Source: Deltaproteobacteria bacterium (GTDB taxonomy: Bacteria; UBA10199; SPLOWO2-01-44-7). Taken from it: 38,267 bases of DNA. Below, piece after piece: positions 24,434 through 33,118 of this stretch. Numbering within the stretch: the first letter of the stretch is position 1; each line of letters opens with the position of its first letter. The notes below the pieces were generated by a model, which ran no database searches, was not told the origin of the DNA, and was given only the letters and a program-made list of their open reading frames with translations. The stretch is taken from assembly GCA_023265595.1 (NCBI GenBank), contig JAHFSU010000017.1, positions 1-38,267 on the forward strand, given 5' to 3'. Position numbers and translations under genes: made by a program.

Positions 24434-25059
24434 AAAACTGGATTCCGGCCCCCGTATCGCGGTACGGGGCAAGTTTCGTGGGAATGACGCTATTCATGTT
24501 GCAGGGTTGTGTCGGCGGCAATAAAACGGCGTGGGAATATATGCCCGACATGGCTAATTCGCCGGCGATCAAATCGCAAAAAATGGTGGCGAGTTTACCC
24601 CATCATCGCGGCATGCTTATGCCGCCCGATGGGACGGTGCCGCGCGGTTATGAACCCTATCCTTATAAAGAGGATCCGGAAGGGGCGGCAAAATTTTTGA
24701 TCAATCCACTTCCTAAAACGGAGGAGGTTGTTTTGGCGGGCGAAAAAGCATACAACACCTATTGTATTGTCTGTCATGGCGCCAAAGGACTTGGCGATGG
24801 GCCGGTGGTGCCGCCGTTTCCGAAACCCCCTTCTTTTCATTCTGAAAAAGTCCAGAACTGGACCGATGGACGAATTTTTCATGTGATTACCGTGGGACAA
24901 AATTTGATGCCCTCGTATGCCGCCCAGATTGAACCGCAGACGCGATGGGCGATCATCCGTTATTTGCGCGTTTTGCAGCTGGCTCAAAATCCGTCACCGG
25001 AGGATAGAGACGCTTACCGCGAAATGAAAGAGGCCAGGAAAAAGAAAAAGGATAAATAA
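24430..25059 (+). CDS. actE: ActE: monohaem cytochrome c lipoprotein of Alternative Complex III
   Basis: 209 residues. The start is fixed by the ATGA overlap with actD. Lipobox MLQGC (Cys about 27) follows a short signal. One haem site, CIVCHG, with a later Met (LMPSYAAQI) as likely axial ligand. It is anchored on the periplasmic side and probably transfers electrons from ActA to the oxidase. Residues about 4-20 of the signal peptide are the translation of a dispersed CGTCATTCC/GGAATCCAG palindromic repeat (24438-24489). This is an unusual origin for a signal sequence. The stop overlaps actF (TAATG). Confidence 0.92.
   Translation: MKNWIPAPVSRYGASFVGMTLFMLQGCVGGNKTAWEYMPDMANSPAIKSQKMVASLPHHRGMLMPPDGTVPRGYEPYPYKEDPEGAAKFLINPLPKTEEVVLAGEKAYNTYCIVCHGAKGLGDGPVVPPFPKPPSFHSEKVQNWTDGRIFHVITVGQNLMPSYAAQIEPQTRWAIIRYLRVLQLAQNPSPEDRDAYREMKEARKKKKDK
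24438..24489 (+). repeat. CGTCATTCC/GGAATCCAG palindromic repeat (family C) encoding the ActE signal peptide
   Basis: Begins CTGGATTCCGG and ends GGGAATGACG, with an inner hairpin CCCCGTA-TCGCGG-TACGGGG. On the other strand it is the familiar CGTCATTCC...GGAATCCAG dispersed element. The reading frame through it stays open and yields a weakly hydrophobic N-terminus. Confidence 0.8.
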
Positions 25060-26267
25060 TGGGACACGGACAGAGACATTATCGTAGCGTAAAAGAGATT
25101 CCGCCGGTGCCGAAATATGCGCTCTCTTTGCCGATGCGGCTTTTTTATCTCGGTCTTGTCTTAGTGGGGCTGGTCACATTTTTAGGGGCTCTGAAAATCG
25201 ATCCGAACAGGGCTTGGCATAGCTATCTTCTCAATTATTTTTACTGGATGTCGCTCGGCGTTTCGGGCGTTTTCTTTGTGGCGCTCCAATACATTACCAC
25301 CTCGGTCTGGTCGACGCCGATCCGGCGCGTGGCCGATTCGTTTTTGGGTTTTTTGCCGGTCGCTTTTGTTTTGATGCTTGTTTTATTTTTGGGTGTTTCT
25401 CATTTATATGAGTGGACGCATCCCGCCGAGGTTTTGCACGATTCGATTTTGAAAGGAAAATCGAGTTATTTGAACATGCCTTTTTTTGTGATCCGCAACA
25501 TTGTTTTTTACGCCATCTGGTTTGGAGCCGCTATTTTGCTTCTTAAAAATTCGCTGGCGCAGGATAAAAACGGGGACCCGCGGTTTACTTTGAAAAACCG
25601 GAAAATTGCGGCGCCGTTTATCGTTCTGTTTGCGCTCTCCTTTACAATGGCCAGCTTCGATTTTCTGATGTCTTTAGAGCCTCACTGGTTTTCGACCATT
25701 TTCGGCGTCTACACCTTTGCCGGACTTTTTTATTCGAGCATGGCGATGATGATTCTCTTTGTGATCGCGTTGCGTCGGAACGGGGTGTTGGCGCATGTGG
25801 TGAATGAGAATCATCTTCACGATTTGGGAAAACTGATGTTCGCCTTTTGCGTTTTCTGGGCCTACATCGCCTTTTCACAATATATGCTGATCTGGTACGG
25901 CAATCTCCCCGAAGAGACCGGATTTATGATTCGCCGGACGGAAGGGGCTTGGGTGCCGATCAGTTTGGCCCTTCTCTTTGGAAAATTTGTGATCCCATTT
26001 TTTCTTTTGATTTCAAGACCGGCCAAACGGAATGAAAATTATCTCATTTTTATCGCTGTTTGGGTTTTGGCCATGCAATGGCTCGATTGCTACTGGATTG
26101 TCTATCCGGTTTTGAATGACAAGCCGGTTTTTGGCTGGCAGGAAATGGGAATGTTTGCCGGATTTTTAGGGTTGTTTGTGTTAAGCGTTACATGGGTGAT
26201 GCAACGGATTCCGCTGGTGCCAATGAAAGACCCTAGACTTTTGGAAGGAGTGAATCATCATCAATGA
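25059..26267 (+). CDS. actF: ActF: membrane subunit of Alternative Complex III (ActC-like)
   Basis: 402 residues with about ten membrane helices, including WMSLGVSGVFFVALQYITTSVWSTPIRR and SLEPHWFSTIFGVYTFAGLF, typical of the second NrfD-like quinol-oxidoreductase subunit (DUF/quinol:cytochrome c oxidoreductase family). Known ActF has lost a working quinone site and may take part in proton movement. The gene overlaps actE by one base and sco by four bases, as expected in a translationally coupled operon. Confidence 0.92.
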   Translation: MGHGQRHYRSVKEIPPVPKYALSLPMRLFYLGLVLVGLVTFLGALKIDPNRAWHSYLLNYFYWMSLGVSGVFFVALQYITTSVWSTPIRRVADSFLGFLPVAFVLMLVLFLGVSHLYEWTHPAEVLHDSILKGKSSYLNMPFFVIRNIVFYAIWFGAAILLLKNSLAQDKNGDPRFTLKNRKIAAPFIVLFALSFTMASFDFLMSLEPHWFSTIFGVYTFAGLFYSSMAMMILFVIALRRNGVLAHVVNENHLHDLGKLMFAFCVFWAYIAFSQYMLIWYGNLPEETGFMIRRTEGAWVPISLALLFGKFVIPFFLLISRPAKRNENYLIFIAVWVLAMQWLDCYWIVYPVLNDKPVFGWQEMGMFAGFLGLFVLSVTWVMQRIPLVPMKDPRLLEGVNHHQ

Positions 26268-27157
26268 AAAACTTTTGGTGTCATTGCGACCCCGAGCTTG
26301 TCGAGGGGGAAACAATCTCTAAATTAAAGTGGATTGCTTCGGCCTGCTTCGTTACACTCGCAGTCCTCGCAATGACAATAGCGGTTATAGTGCAGGCGGC
26401 AGAGCCAGTGCCGGCGGAGCTTCAGGGGGTTGGGATTTTTCCAAAATTGGGAGAAAAACTCCCGCTCGATCTGACGTTCAAAAATGAATTGGGCCAGACG
26501 GTTGCTTTGGGGAGTTTTTTCAAAGACAAAAAACCGGTGATTTTGGCTTTGGTCTATTATGAATGTCCGAACCTTTGCACTTTTTTGCTCAATGGGGCCA
26601 CGGAGGGTTTAAGAAAAATTCCGATGAGCATCGGCAATGAATTCGATTTTATTGCCGTCAGCATCAATCCCAACGATACACCGGCCTTAGCGCTTCAGAA
26701 AAAACAGGCTTATTTAAAGGAATATGGCCGGTCGGTAGCCGACAAGGGTTGGCATTTTTTGACCGGCTCGGAAACGGATATTCAAAAGCTGGCCGCGGCC
26801 GTCGGCTTCAAATATCGCTACGATGCAAAAGAGAAACAGTATGCCCATGCGGCGGCCCTTTTTGTTGTTACCCCTCAAGGTAAGGTGGCCCGTGTGTTAC
26901 AGGGGATTCAATTTCAACCGCGCGATTTGCGTCTGGCATTGGTCGAAGCCTCCGAGGGGAAAATCGGCACCTTCGTCGACACGGTTTTTCTTTTTTGTTT
27001 TCGCTACGACCCAAAAGCCAGTAAATATATACTGTTTGCCTCCAATTTAATGAAGGGGGGCGGTGTTTTAACAATCTTGGCGCTTGGAGCTTTGGTGTTG
27101 TCATTGCGAGGCCGAGCCTGTCGAGGCCGAAGCAATCCAAGAGGAGATAAAACTTAA
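26264..27157 (+). CDS. sco: Sco1/SenC copper chaperone for cytochrome oxidase
   Basis: 297 residues, thioredoxin fold. The copper site CPNLC (CxxxC) sits in ALVYYECPNLCTFLL, and the distal His is in QYAHAAALFVV. Sco delivers copper to the CuA site of oxidase subunit II, the next gene (coxB). An N-terminal signal/anchor (about residues 22-46) precedes the domain. The N-terminal 38 residues are mostly a translated TCATTGCGA-type palindromic repeat (26279-26377), which supplies the first half of the hydrophobic segment. A half copy encodes the last residues (27099-27139). A C-terminal membrane helix (about 262-285) is predicted. Confidence 0.9.
   Translation: MKNFWCHCDPELVEGETISKLKWIASACFVTLAVLAMTIAVIVQAAEPVPAELQGVGIFPKLGEKLPLDLTFKNELGQTVALGSFFKDKKPVILALVYYECPNLCTFLLNGATEGLRKIPMSIGNEFDFIAVSINPNDTPALALQKKQAYLKEYGRSVADKGWHFLTGSETDIQKLAAAVGFKYRYDAKEKQYAHAAALFVVTPQGKVARVLQGIQFQPRDLRLALVEASEGKIGTFVDTVFLFCFRYDPKASKYILFASNLMKGGGVLTILALGALVLSLRGRACRGRSNPRGDKT
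26279..26377 (+). repeat. TCATTGCGA-type palindromic repeat (family B), full copy encoding the Sco N-terminus
   Basis: 99 bases (33 codons) bounded by TGTCATTGCGA and TCGCAATGACA, an exact 11-base inverted repeat. It contains the hairpin word CCCCGAGCTTGTCGAGGGGG. It carries the same internal words as the intergenic copy at 30290-30403. Confidence 0.85.
27099..27139 (+). repeat. TCATTGCGA-type repeat, half copy at the Sco C-terminus
   Basis: TGTCATTGCGAGG, then GCCTGTCGAGGCC and GAAGCAATCCA: the 5' half of the family B element. It is read in a different frame from the N-terminal copy and encodes the Arg-rich tail of Sco. Confidence 0.75.
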
Positions 27158-28171
27158 ATGATTGCAATGTTATTATTTCAATGGCGTCTGCCGCAGGCCT
27201 CCAATTTTGCGCCGATGGTCGACCGTCTTTTTGATTTTATCCTCTGGTTTAGCATCATCAGTTTTTTGATCATCGTCGTCGGCATGGTTTTCTTCCTGTT
27301 CAAATATTGGCGCAAAAAAATTCCGGAAGATAAATCGGCCTACATTACAGGACACACCAAAACAGAGATGAGCGTCGCCTTTTTCCTTTTGGTGGTTGTC
27401 ATGGTGATTTTTTATTGGGGGTGGATCGATTATAAGGCGATGAAAACGGCTCCCGAGGATGCTTTGGAGATCAATGTGATTGCGAGACAGTGGCTTTGGC
27501 AGTTTCAATATGCCGACGGTAAGATGCTGACCAATGAACTGGTTGTGCCCAAGGATAAACCGGTCAGCCTGATCATGACATCACAGGATGTTCTCCACAG
27601 TTTTTATGTCCCTGATTTTCGGATCAAGCAGGATGTCCTTCCCAAAATGTATACCAATGTCTGGTTTGTGGCGAATAAAACCGGCCCGTATCAGGTTTTT
27701 TGCGCCGAATATTGTGGGACATCTCACTCTCAAATGTTGGCGAAGGTAAAAGTTTTGGAACCGGACGATTTTGAACAGTGGCAGATGACAGGGGAGCTTC
27801 CGGAAGGGATGGAGACGAAGGTCGCTCCGGCGGAAGCTTCGGCTGCTGTATCGGGAGCCGCCGCTTCGACACAAGGAGAACCGTTGGCGGAGAAGGGAAA
27901 AACACTTTTTAGCAATAAAGGATGCACCGCTTGTCACAGTGTGACCGGAGCGGCGGGAGTAGGACCGACATTGAAAGGACTTTTTGGACATCCGGTTGAA
28001 TTGGTTGACGGCCAAAAAGTTAATGTCGATGAAAATTATATTCGCCAGTCGATTACGGAGCCGCAATCGAATATGGTAAAAGGATTTCAGCCGATCATGC
28101 CGACGTTCAAGGGGCAGTTGAGTGAAGAAGAGATCAATGCATTGATCTCTTTTATTAAGAGTTTGAAATAG
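27158..28171 (+). CDS. coxB: caa3-type cytochrome c oxidase subunit II with fused cytochrome c
   Basis: 337 residues. Two membrane helices (about 22-47 and 68-88) are followed by the cupredoxin domain with the CuA ligands (His in VLHSFYVPD, then CAEYCGTSHSQM). A C-terminal cytochrome c domain has KGCTACHSVTG (about 250-258) and a later Met (QPIMPTF). It accepts electrons from ACIII and passes them through CuA to subunit I. The start ATG follows a GAGGAG ribosome-binding site located in the end of sco. Confidence 0.94.
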   Translation: MIAMLLFQWRLPQASNFAPMVDRLFDFILWFSIISFLIIVVGMVFFLFKYWRKKIPEDKSAYITGHTKTEMSVAFFLLVVVMVIFYWGWIDYKAMKTAPEDALEINVIARQWLWQFQYADGKMLTNELVVPKDKPVSLIMTSQDVLHSFYVPDFRIKQDVLPKMYTNVWFVANKTGPYQVFCAEYCGTSHSQMLAKVKVLEPDDFEQWQMTGELPEGMETKVAPAEASAAVSGAAASTQGEPLAEKGKTLFSNKGCTACHSVTGAAGVGPTLKGLFGHPVELVDGQKVNVDENYIRQSITEPQSNMVKGFQPIMPTFKGQLSEEEINALISFIKSLK

Positions 28172-28189
28172 GGAGAGGGGAAGAAAACC

Positions 28190-29788
28190 ATGAGCGGACA
28201 TACTGAAGTGGGAAATTATTTAACGCATCCAAAAGGTTTTTGGTCGTGGGTCACGACCATCGATCATAAGCGAATTGGCATCATGTATATGGCCACCACG
28301 ATGACCTTCTTTTTCATCGGCGGGATTTTCGCCTTGTTGGTCCGTCTGGAGCTCTTGACACCCGGTCTCACGGTCATGAGCGCTGACACCTATAACAAAT
28401 TTTTCACCTATCACGGCGCCATCATGGTTTTCATGTTCATCATCCCGATCATTCCGGCGGCGTTGGGAAACTTCTTTTTGCCGATCATGATTGGGGCCAA
28501 GGATGTTGCTTTTCCACGACTCAATTTGGCCAGCTACTATATTTTCATTTCAGGTGCGGCGCTGGCAGTCTGGGCCCTCATGGCCCACGGGGCCGATACG
28601 GGCTGGACCTTTTATACCCCGTACAGCATCCGTACCAACACGAGTGTTGTGTTGGTAGCACTCGGTGTTTTTGTGATGGGGTTTTCCTCCATTTTGACCG
28701 GCCTCAATTTTATTACCACTGTTCACAAATTGCGCTGTCCCGGAATGACTTTTTATCGGATGCCTCTGTTTGTCTGGGCCGTTTATGCCACCGCCATCAT
28801 CCAAGTGTTGGCAACGCCGGTCATCGGCATTACGACCCTCTTGTTGGTGATGGAGCGGGTTTTGAAAATCGGCATTTTTGATCCGGCGCTGGGGGGCGAT
28901 GCGGTCTTGTTCCAGCATTTTTTCTGGTTTTATTCGCATCCGGCCGTCTACATCATGATTCTTCCGGGGATGGGGATCATCTCCGAAGTGATTCCCGTTT
29001 TTGCGCGCAAACATATTTTCGGCTACAAAGCCATCGCCTACTCGAGCTTGGCCATTGCCGGCATCAGCTTTATCGTTTGGGGACACCATATGTTTGTGAG
29101 CGGACAATCCCCGTTGGCCAATCTGCTCTTTTCGGTTTTGACCATGTTTGTGGCTATTCCGACGGCGATCAAGGTTTTTAACTGGACCGCTACATTATAT
29201 AAGGGGTCTATTTCTCTCAAAACGCCGATGCTCTACGCGGTCTCGTTTTTGTTTATGTTTACCATCGGTGGGTTGACGGGGCTTTTTTTGGCAGCCCTCT
29301 CGGTTGATGTCCATCTTCACGACACTTATTTTGTGGTGGCCCACTTTCATTATGTGATGATGGGAGGGACCGTGATGGGATTATTGGCCGGCCTTCATTA
29401 TTGGTGGCCCAAAATGTTTGGGAAAATGTATAACGAATGGGGCGGCAAAATTTCATGGGCCTTGATTTTCATCGGTTTCAACATGACCTTCTTCACCCAA
29501 TTTTTCCTGGGCTACTTGGGGATGCCGCGCCGCTATTACGATTACCCGCCGCAATATGCCGGCTTGAACATGATTTCGACGATCGGCTCTTGGTTTTTGT
29601 TTGCCGGATTTTTGCTGATGCTGATCTATTTTATTCGATCCTTTTTTTCGAAGGAAAAAGCGGCCGACAATCCGTGGGGTGGAAAAACACTGGAGTGGCA
29701 GATTCCATCGCCTCCGACGGAACATAATTTTCATGAAACGCCGACGGTTACCGGCAAACCTTATGATTATGGAGTTGTAAAACTTTAG
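28190..29788 (+). CDS. coxA: Cytochrome c oxidase subunit I, A2-type
   Basis: 532 residues with about twelve membrane helices. The low-spin haem His is in the [12 protein letters not shown] region. The binuclear-centre motif reads [13 protein letters not shown] near residue 249, with the CuB His and cross-linked Tyr. HH (WGHHMF) and later [12 protein letters not shown] follow. The Glu of the D-channel (HPEVY in A1 enzymes) is replaced, and YS precedes the His, the mark of A2-type oxidases such as those of Thermus and Rhodothermus. It reduces oxygen to water and pumps protons. Spaced 18 bases after coxB. Confidence 0.95.
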   Translation: MSGHTEVGNYLTHPKGFWSWVTTIDHKRIGIMYMATTMTFFFIGGIFALLVRLELLTPGLTVMSADTYNKFFTYHGAIMVFMFIIPIIPAALGNFFLPIMIGAKDVAFPRLNLASYYIFISGAALAVWALMAHGADTGWTFYTPYSIRTNTSVVLVALGVFVMGFSSILTGLNFITTVHKLRCPGMTFYRMPLFVWAVYATAIIQVLATPVIGITTLLLVMERVLKIGIFDPALGGDAVLFQHFFWFYSHPAVYIMILPGMGIISEVIPVFARKHIFGYKAIAYSSLAIAGISFIVWGHHMFVSGQSPLANLLFSVLTMFVAIPTAIKVFNWTATLYKGSISLKTPMLYAVSFLFMFTIGGLTGLFLAALSVDVHLHDTYFVVAHFHYVMMGGTVMGLLAGLHYWWPKMFGKMYNEWGGKISWALIFIGFNMTFFTQFFLGYLGMPRRYYDYPPQYAGLNMISTIGSWFLFAGFLLMLIYFIRSFFSKEKAADNPWGGKTLEWQIPSPPTEHNFHETPTVTGKPYDYGVVKL

Positions 29789-29797
29789 GGAGGATAT

Positions 29798-30217
29798 ATG
29801 GAAATCGAAAAAATGAGCCGTGTCTTTTCGAGGCCGACTCGCTTGCGCTTTTGCTTTATTTTATGGCTCTTATTATTTTTTCAGTTAATGACACCAACGA
29901 TGGCACATGCAAAAACGCAGTGGAAAAAAGGGATGTGGATTGGGGCGGCTTCTGGCGCCGTTGTTGTGGGGGGTGCCTTAGCCGCGTCAGCCGCTTCAAC
30001 CAAATGTATTCATGATAGTGACTTTCAGATTTGTGGTGGTGGAGGAGCTGCCTTAATGGGTGTTGGGGGTGCGGTAATTGGTGGATTGGTTGGCATGGGT
30101 GTTGGAGCGCTTATTGGATCAAGGTTTCAGAAAGAAGAACCGATCGTTTTAGCCCCCAGTTTTTCCGTTCGGAAAAATGGGACGTATGGAGGTATGGTTG
30201 TTAGAAAAATATTTTGA
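29798..30217 (+). CDS. Glycine-zipper membrane protein of unknown function
   Basis: 139 residues. GGAGG lies directly before the ATG. A signal peptide (about 20-40, ending PTMAHA) is followed by a region with repeated small residues (IGAASGAVVVGGALAASA, then GGAVIGGLVGMGVGALIG), a glycine-zipper pattern seen in membrane-inserting outer-membrane or envelope proteins. It lies between coxA and coxC, where no oxidase subunit is expected, and the gene after it is separated by a dispersed repeat. It may be an insertion or a lineage-specific accessory; no function can be given. Confidence 0.75.
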   Translation: MEIEKMSRVFSRPTRLRFCFILWLLLFFQLMTPTMAHAKTQWKKGMWIGAASGAVVVGGALAASAASTKCIHDSDFQICGGGGAALMGVGGAVIGGLVGMGVGALIGSRFQKEEPIVLAPSFSVRKNGTYGGMVVRKIF

Positions 30218-30289
30218 TAGAGAATCAAAAAAACACGATGCACGATGCGGCGAAAGTGCAAGCGAGTTGGCTGAGAAATGAATTGTTAG

Positions 30290-30403
30290 TGTCATTGCGA
30301 CCCCGAGCTTGTCGAGGGGGAAGCAATCCAGTTAGCAAACTCGAGTGATTACAACTGGATCGCCACGTCCTGCTTCGTTACACTCGCAGGACTCGCGATG
30401 ACA
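30290..30403 (+). repeat. TCATTGCGA-type palindromic repeat (family B), intergenic copy
   Basis: 114 bases bounded by TGTCATTGCGA and TCGCGATGACA. The order of words is the same as in the copy that forms the Sco N-terminus, with a longer middle. It sits in the 220-base gap between the glycine-zipper gene and coxC. Confidence 0.85.
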
Positions 30404-30437
30404 ATTAATGGGACACTACATCAGTATAGGAGAATTT

Positions 30438-31082
30438 ATGAATCATGCCGTGACACATCCTGTTCCGCATCATTTTGATTCCGCCGAGCAGGCGTTTCAA
30501 GCCTCCAAGCTTGGGGTTTGGCTTTTTTTAGTGACTGAGATTTTGCTCTTTGGCGGTCTCTTTGTCGCCTACACCATTTTCAGAGGCCTTTATCCAGCCA
30601 CTTTTCACGAGGCGAGCCATCATCTAAACAAAGTTTTGGGTTCTATCAATACCGTGGTCCTCATCTGTTCCAGTTTGTCGATGGCGTTGGGGGTCGATCG
30701 TGTGCGACAAAACGACCCCAACAAGGCGCATCAATATATGCTGCTGACTCTATTTTTTGCCGTCTGCTTTTTGATTATCAAATATGTCGAGTACACGCAC
30801 AAATTTCATGAGGGCCTTTTGCCCGGCGCTCATTTTACTTTTGCCGGATTGAAGGACGATCCGAAGGCGCCGCTCTTTTTCTCCCTTTATTTCATGATGA
30901 CCGGCTTGCACGGGATTCACGTATTGGTCGGGATGGGGCTCATCGCGTGGGTTTTGATCCGCTCAAACCGCGGGGAATTTTCTTCCGGCTACTATACCCC
31001 CGTTGAGTTGGTCGGAATTTATTGGCACTTAGTCGATTTAATTTGGATTTACCTGTTTCCGCTTCTTTACTTGATAGGGTGA
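30438..31082 (+). CDS. coxC: Cytochrome c oxidase subunit III
   Basis: 214 residues from ATG 30438, chosen for the AGGAG 7 bases upstream. About five membrane helices. Family segments ASKLGVWLFLVTEILLFGGLFVAYTIF and TGLHGIHVLVGMGLIAWVL and the C-terminal WHLVDLIWIYLFPLLYL are clear. It is a structural subunit that stabilises subunit I. The following gene starts 5 bases later. Confidence 0.94.
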   Translation: MNHAVTHPVPHHFDSAEQAFQASKLGVWLFLVTEILLFGGLFVAYTIFRGLYPATFHEASHHLNKVLGSINTVVLICSSLSMALGVDRVRQNDPNKAHQYMLLTLFFAVCFLIIKYVEYTHKFHEGLLPGAHFTFAGLKDDPKAPLFFSLYFMMTGLHGIHVLVGMGLIAWVLIRSNRGEFSSGYYTPVELVGIYWHLVDLIWIYLFPLLYLIG

Positions 31083-31086
31083 AAAT

Positions 31087-32199
31087 ATGAGCGCAAAGGG
31101 ACATAAATTTGGAGGGCATGCAAAAGCCTACATCAGGGTTTGGGCGATATTGTTGGTTTTGACCCTCATCACCGTTACCGTCTCTTATTTTAATTTCGGC
31201 GATTGGAATGTTTTTGTCGCCATGTTGGTCGCCACCGTCAAAGGGGCTTTGGTCTGCCTCATCTTCATGCATTTAAAATATGACAATCGGGTGAATCAGG
31301 TTGTTTTTATCTCCGCCTTTCTCTTTTTGGGCATTTTTATTTTGCTGACCGGTTCGGATGAATGGTTTCGCCCCGATGAAAAGCCGGTTCGGGTTTTGGA
31401 GGCGGCGACGTCGGTCAGCGGCGCTGACATGGAAAAATTAATGAAGGCCTCTCCGGAATTAGTGGCCAAGGGAAAAGAAATTTTTAATGTTCAGTGTGCC
31501 GTTTGTCACGGGGCAAGCGGAAAAGGGGATGGGCCGGGAGGCGTGGCATTGAACCCAAAGCCGCGCGATTTTACGTCGGGCTATTGGAAATTTGGCGGCG
31601 CCCCGTCGCAGGTGTTTCATACGATCACGAACGGTTCTCCGGGAACATCGATGGCCGGTTTTGGATCGGTCCCCGTTGCCGATCGGTGGGCTTTGGTGGC
31701 CTTTGTACGCTCTTTGTCTTCCAACACGCCGGCCGATACGCCGGAAACTTTGAAGCAATCCGGTGTGGCAGCGATGTTGGAATCAAAAGGGGATTCCGGA
31801 TCGGCGGCCGCTCCGGCACAAACCATTCCGGTCTCTTTTGCCATCCAACGTTATATCGAGACGGAGTTGGCCCCTGCAGATCAAACGACACCTCCCGAAG
31901 GCTCTGAACAGACGGGTGGTTTGGGTCAGAAAAACTATCAGACCCATTGCATGAGTTGCCACGGTTTGAATGGTAAAGGGGGTATCCCCGTTTCGGTCGT
32001 CAGCTTTTTAAATGAAAAGAAAAAAGTTTATCTGAAAACAAAAAATTTGGTCCAATCACAACAACCTTGGGTGACGAGCCAAGCGGCTTTTATCGATCTC
32101 GTTTCCAAGGGACTCCCCGGCCGCAACATGCCCGGCTTTGCCGATTTCTCGGCGGAGGAGTGGAACGCCTTATATTCGTATGTCCAGAGCTTTCGATAA
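31087..32199 (+). CDS. coxD: Oxidase subunit IV fused to two cytochrome c domains
   Basis: 370 residues. The first 110 residues form three membrane helices of the prokaryotic cytochrome-oxidase subunit IV type (AYIRVWAILLVLTLITVTVSY, KGALVCLIFMHLKYD). They are followed by two cytochrome c domains with CAVCHG (about 137) and CMSCHG (about 292) and Met-containing distal loops. Usual subunit IV proteins have about 100 residues without haem. The fusion gives the oxidase two extra periplasmic haems next to the one on CoxB, a possible electron-entry arm. Its last 20 bases overlap the DUF4862-like gene. Confidence 0.9.
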   Translation: MSAKGHKFGGHAKAYIRVWAILLVLTLITVTVSYFNFGDWNVFVAMLVATVKGALVCLIFMHLKYDNRVNQVVFISAFLFLGIFILLTGSDEWFRPDEKPVRVLEAATSVSGADMEKLMKASPELVAKGKEIFNVQCAVCHGASGKGDGPGGVALNPKPRDFTSGYWKFGGAPSQVFHTITNGSPGTSMAGFGSVPVADRWALVAFVRSLSSNTPADTPETLKQSGVAAMLESKGDSGSAAAPAQTIPVSFAIQRYIETELAPADQTTPPEGSEQTGGLGQKNYQTHCMSCHGLNGKGGIPVSVVSFLNEKKKVYLKTKNLVQSQQPWVTSQAAFIDLVSKGLPGRNMPGFADFSAEEWNALYSYVQSFR

Positions 32200-33118
32200 A
32201 TTCATCGTCGGCGCCTATGTTGCATCGATCAGCCTGCGTGAGTGGGATGAAAGGGATGAAACCCTCTTTTATCATCATCTGAAAAAGCGCCCCGACATCG
32301 GCGGATTGGAACATCCCTTTTATGGCACATTGCATCGTTATGATGACGACTGGTTTCTAAAGAATGTCCGCCCCGATTGGGATTTTGTTTTTACCTGTTT
32401 ACCCGGAACGGTTGAGAGGATTAAAAACAATCCTCAATTCGGTTTGGCGTCGCAAAATGAAAAGGGGCGGGAGGCCGCACTCGCTTTTATTCTGGAAGCG
32501 CATCGCGCCGTGAAAAAATTAAATCATTATCTGAAAAGAAAATCGGTGACGGCTGTGGCGGTTCATTCCGCGCCGGCAAAAGAGGGCTCCAAAGAGGCGT
32601 TCGCCAAATCTTTACGGGAGATCGATTCGTGGGATTGGGACGGGGCTAAAATTTTAATGGAGCATTGTGATGCTTATCGAGGCGATGGCCAATATGCCAA
32701 AGGTTTTCTCCCGCTGGAGGATGAAATGGGTGCGATGAAACAGACAAAAATCGGAGCGATGCTCAACTGGGGCCGCTCGGTGGTTGAGGGGAGAAATACA
32801 ACGCACATTTTAGAACAGATCGATCAGTTGAAAAGAGAAAATTTGCTCAAAGGTTTTATTTTTTCGGGGACGACAAAAGATTTTGCCGACAAACATACGC
32901 CGCCGCCGACACCCAACAACGGTCAAATCGATTATGCCGAATCGCTGATGACAAAAGAGGCAATTGGAAAAAGTCTTGAGAGACTTCCCGCCGACCTTGA
33001 TTTTTTGGGCTTCAAAATTATGCCCAACCCGATTCCTAAAAATTGCGAAGCGAGTTTGGTTGTGATCGATCACATGCTGGATATCCTGAAATTTCAAACA
33101 TCCACGGCGACCCATTGA
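32180..33118 (+). CDS. DUF4862-like protein (TIM-barrel type, function unknown)
   Basis: 312 residues from ATG 32180; it overlaps coxD by 20 bases. Segments such as IVGAYVA, IGGLEHPFYGTLH, DFVFTCLPGTVERIKNNPQFGLAS and VAVHSAPAKEGS recall DUF4862, a group with similarity to sugar-isomerase TIM barrels. Conserved acidic and His residues in MEHCDAYRGDG could bind a metal. The enzyme activity is unknown. The overlap with coxD suggests co-transcription with the oxidase operon, but a functional tie is not obvious. Its 3' end overlaps the next gene on the opposite strand by 25 bases. Confidence 0.72.
   Translation: MSRAFDKFIVGAYVASISLREWDERDETLFYHHLKKRPDIGGLEHPFYGTLHRYDDDWFLKNVRPDWDFVFTCLPGTVERIKNNPQFGLASQNEKGREAALAFILEAHRAVKKLNHYLKRKSVTAVAVHSAPAKEGSKEAFAKSLREIDSWDWDGAKILMEHCDAYRGDGQYAKGFLPLEDEMGAMKQTKIGAMLNWGRSVVEGRNTTHILEQIDQLKRENLLKGFIFSGTTKDFADKHTPPPTPNNGQIDYAESLMTKEAIGKSLERLPADLDFLGFKIMPNPIPKNCEASLVVIDHMLDILKFQTSTATH

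Noticed and set aside
27581-28201. 206-codon frame opposite coxB
   Set aside because: It lies wholly antisense to the CuA and haem motifs of coxB and has no domain of its own.
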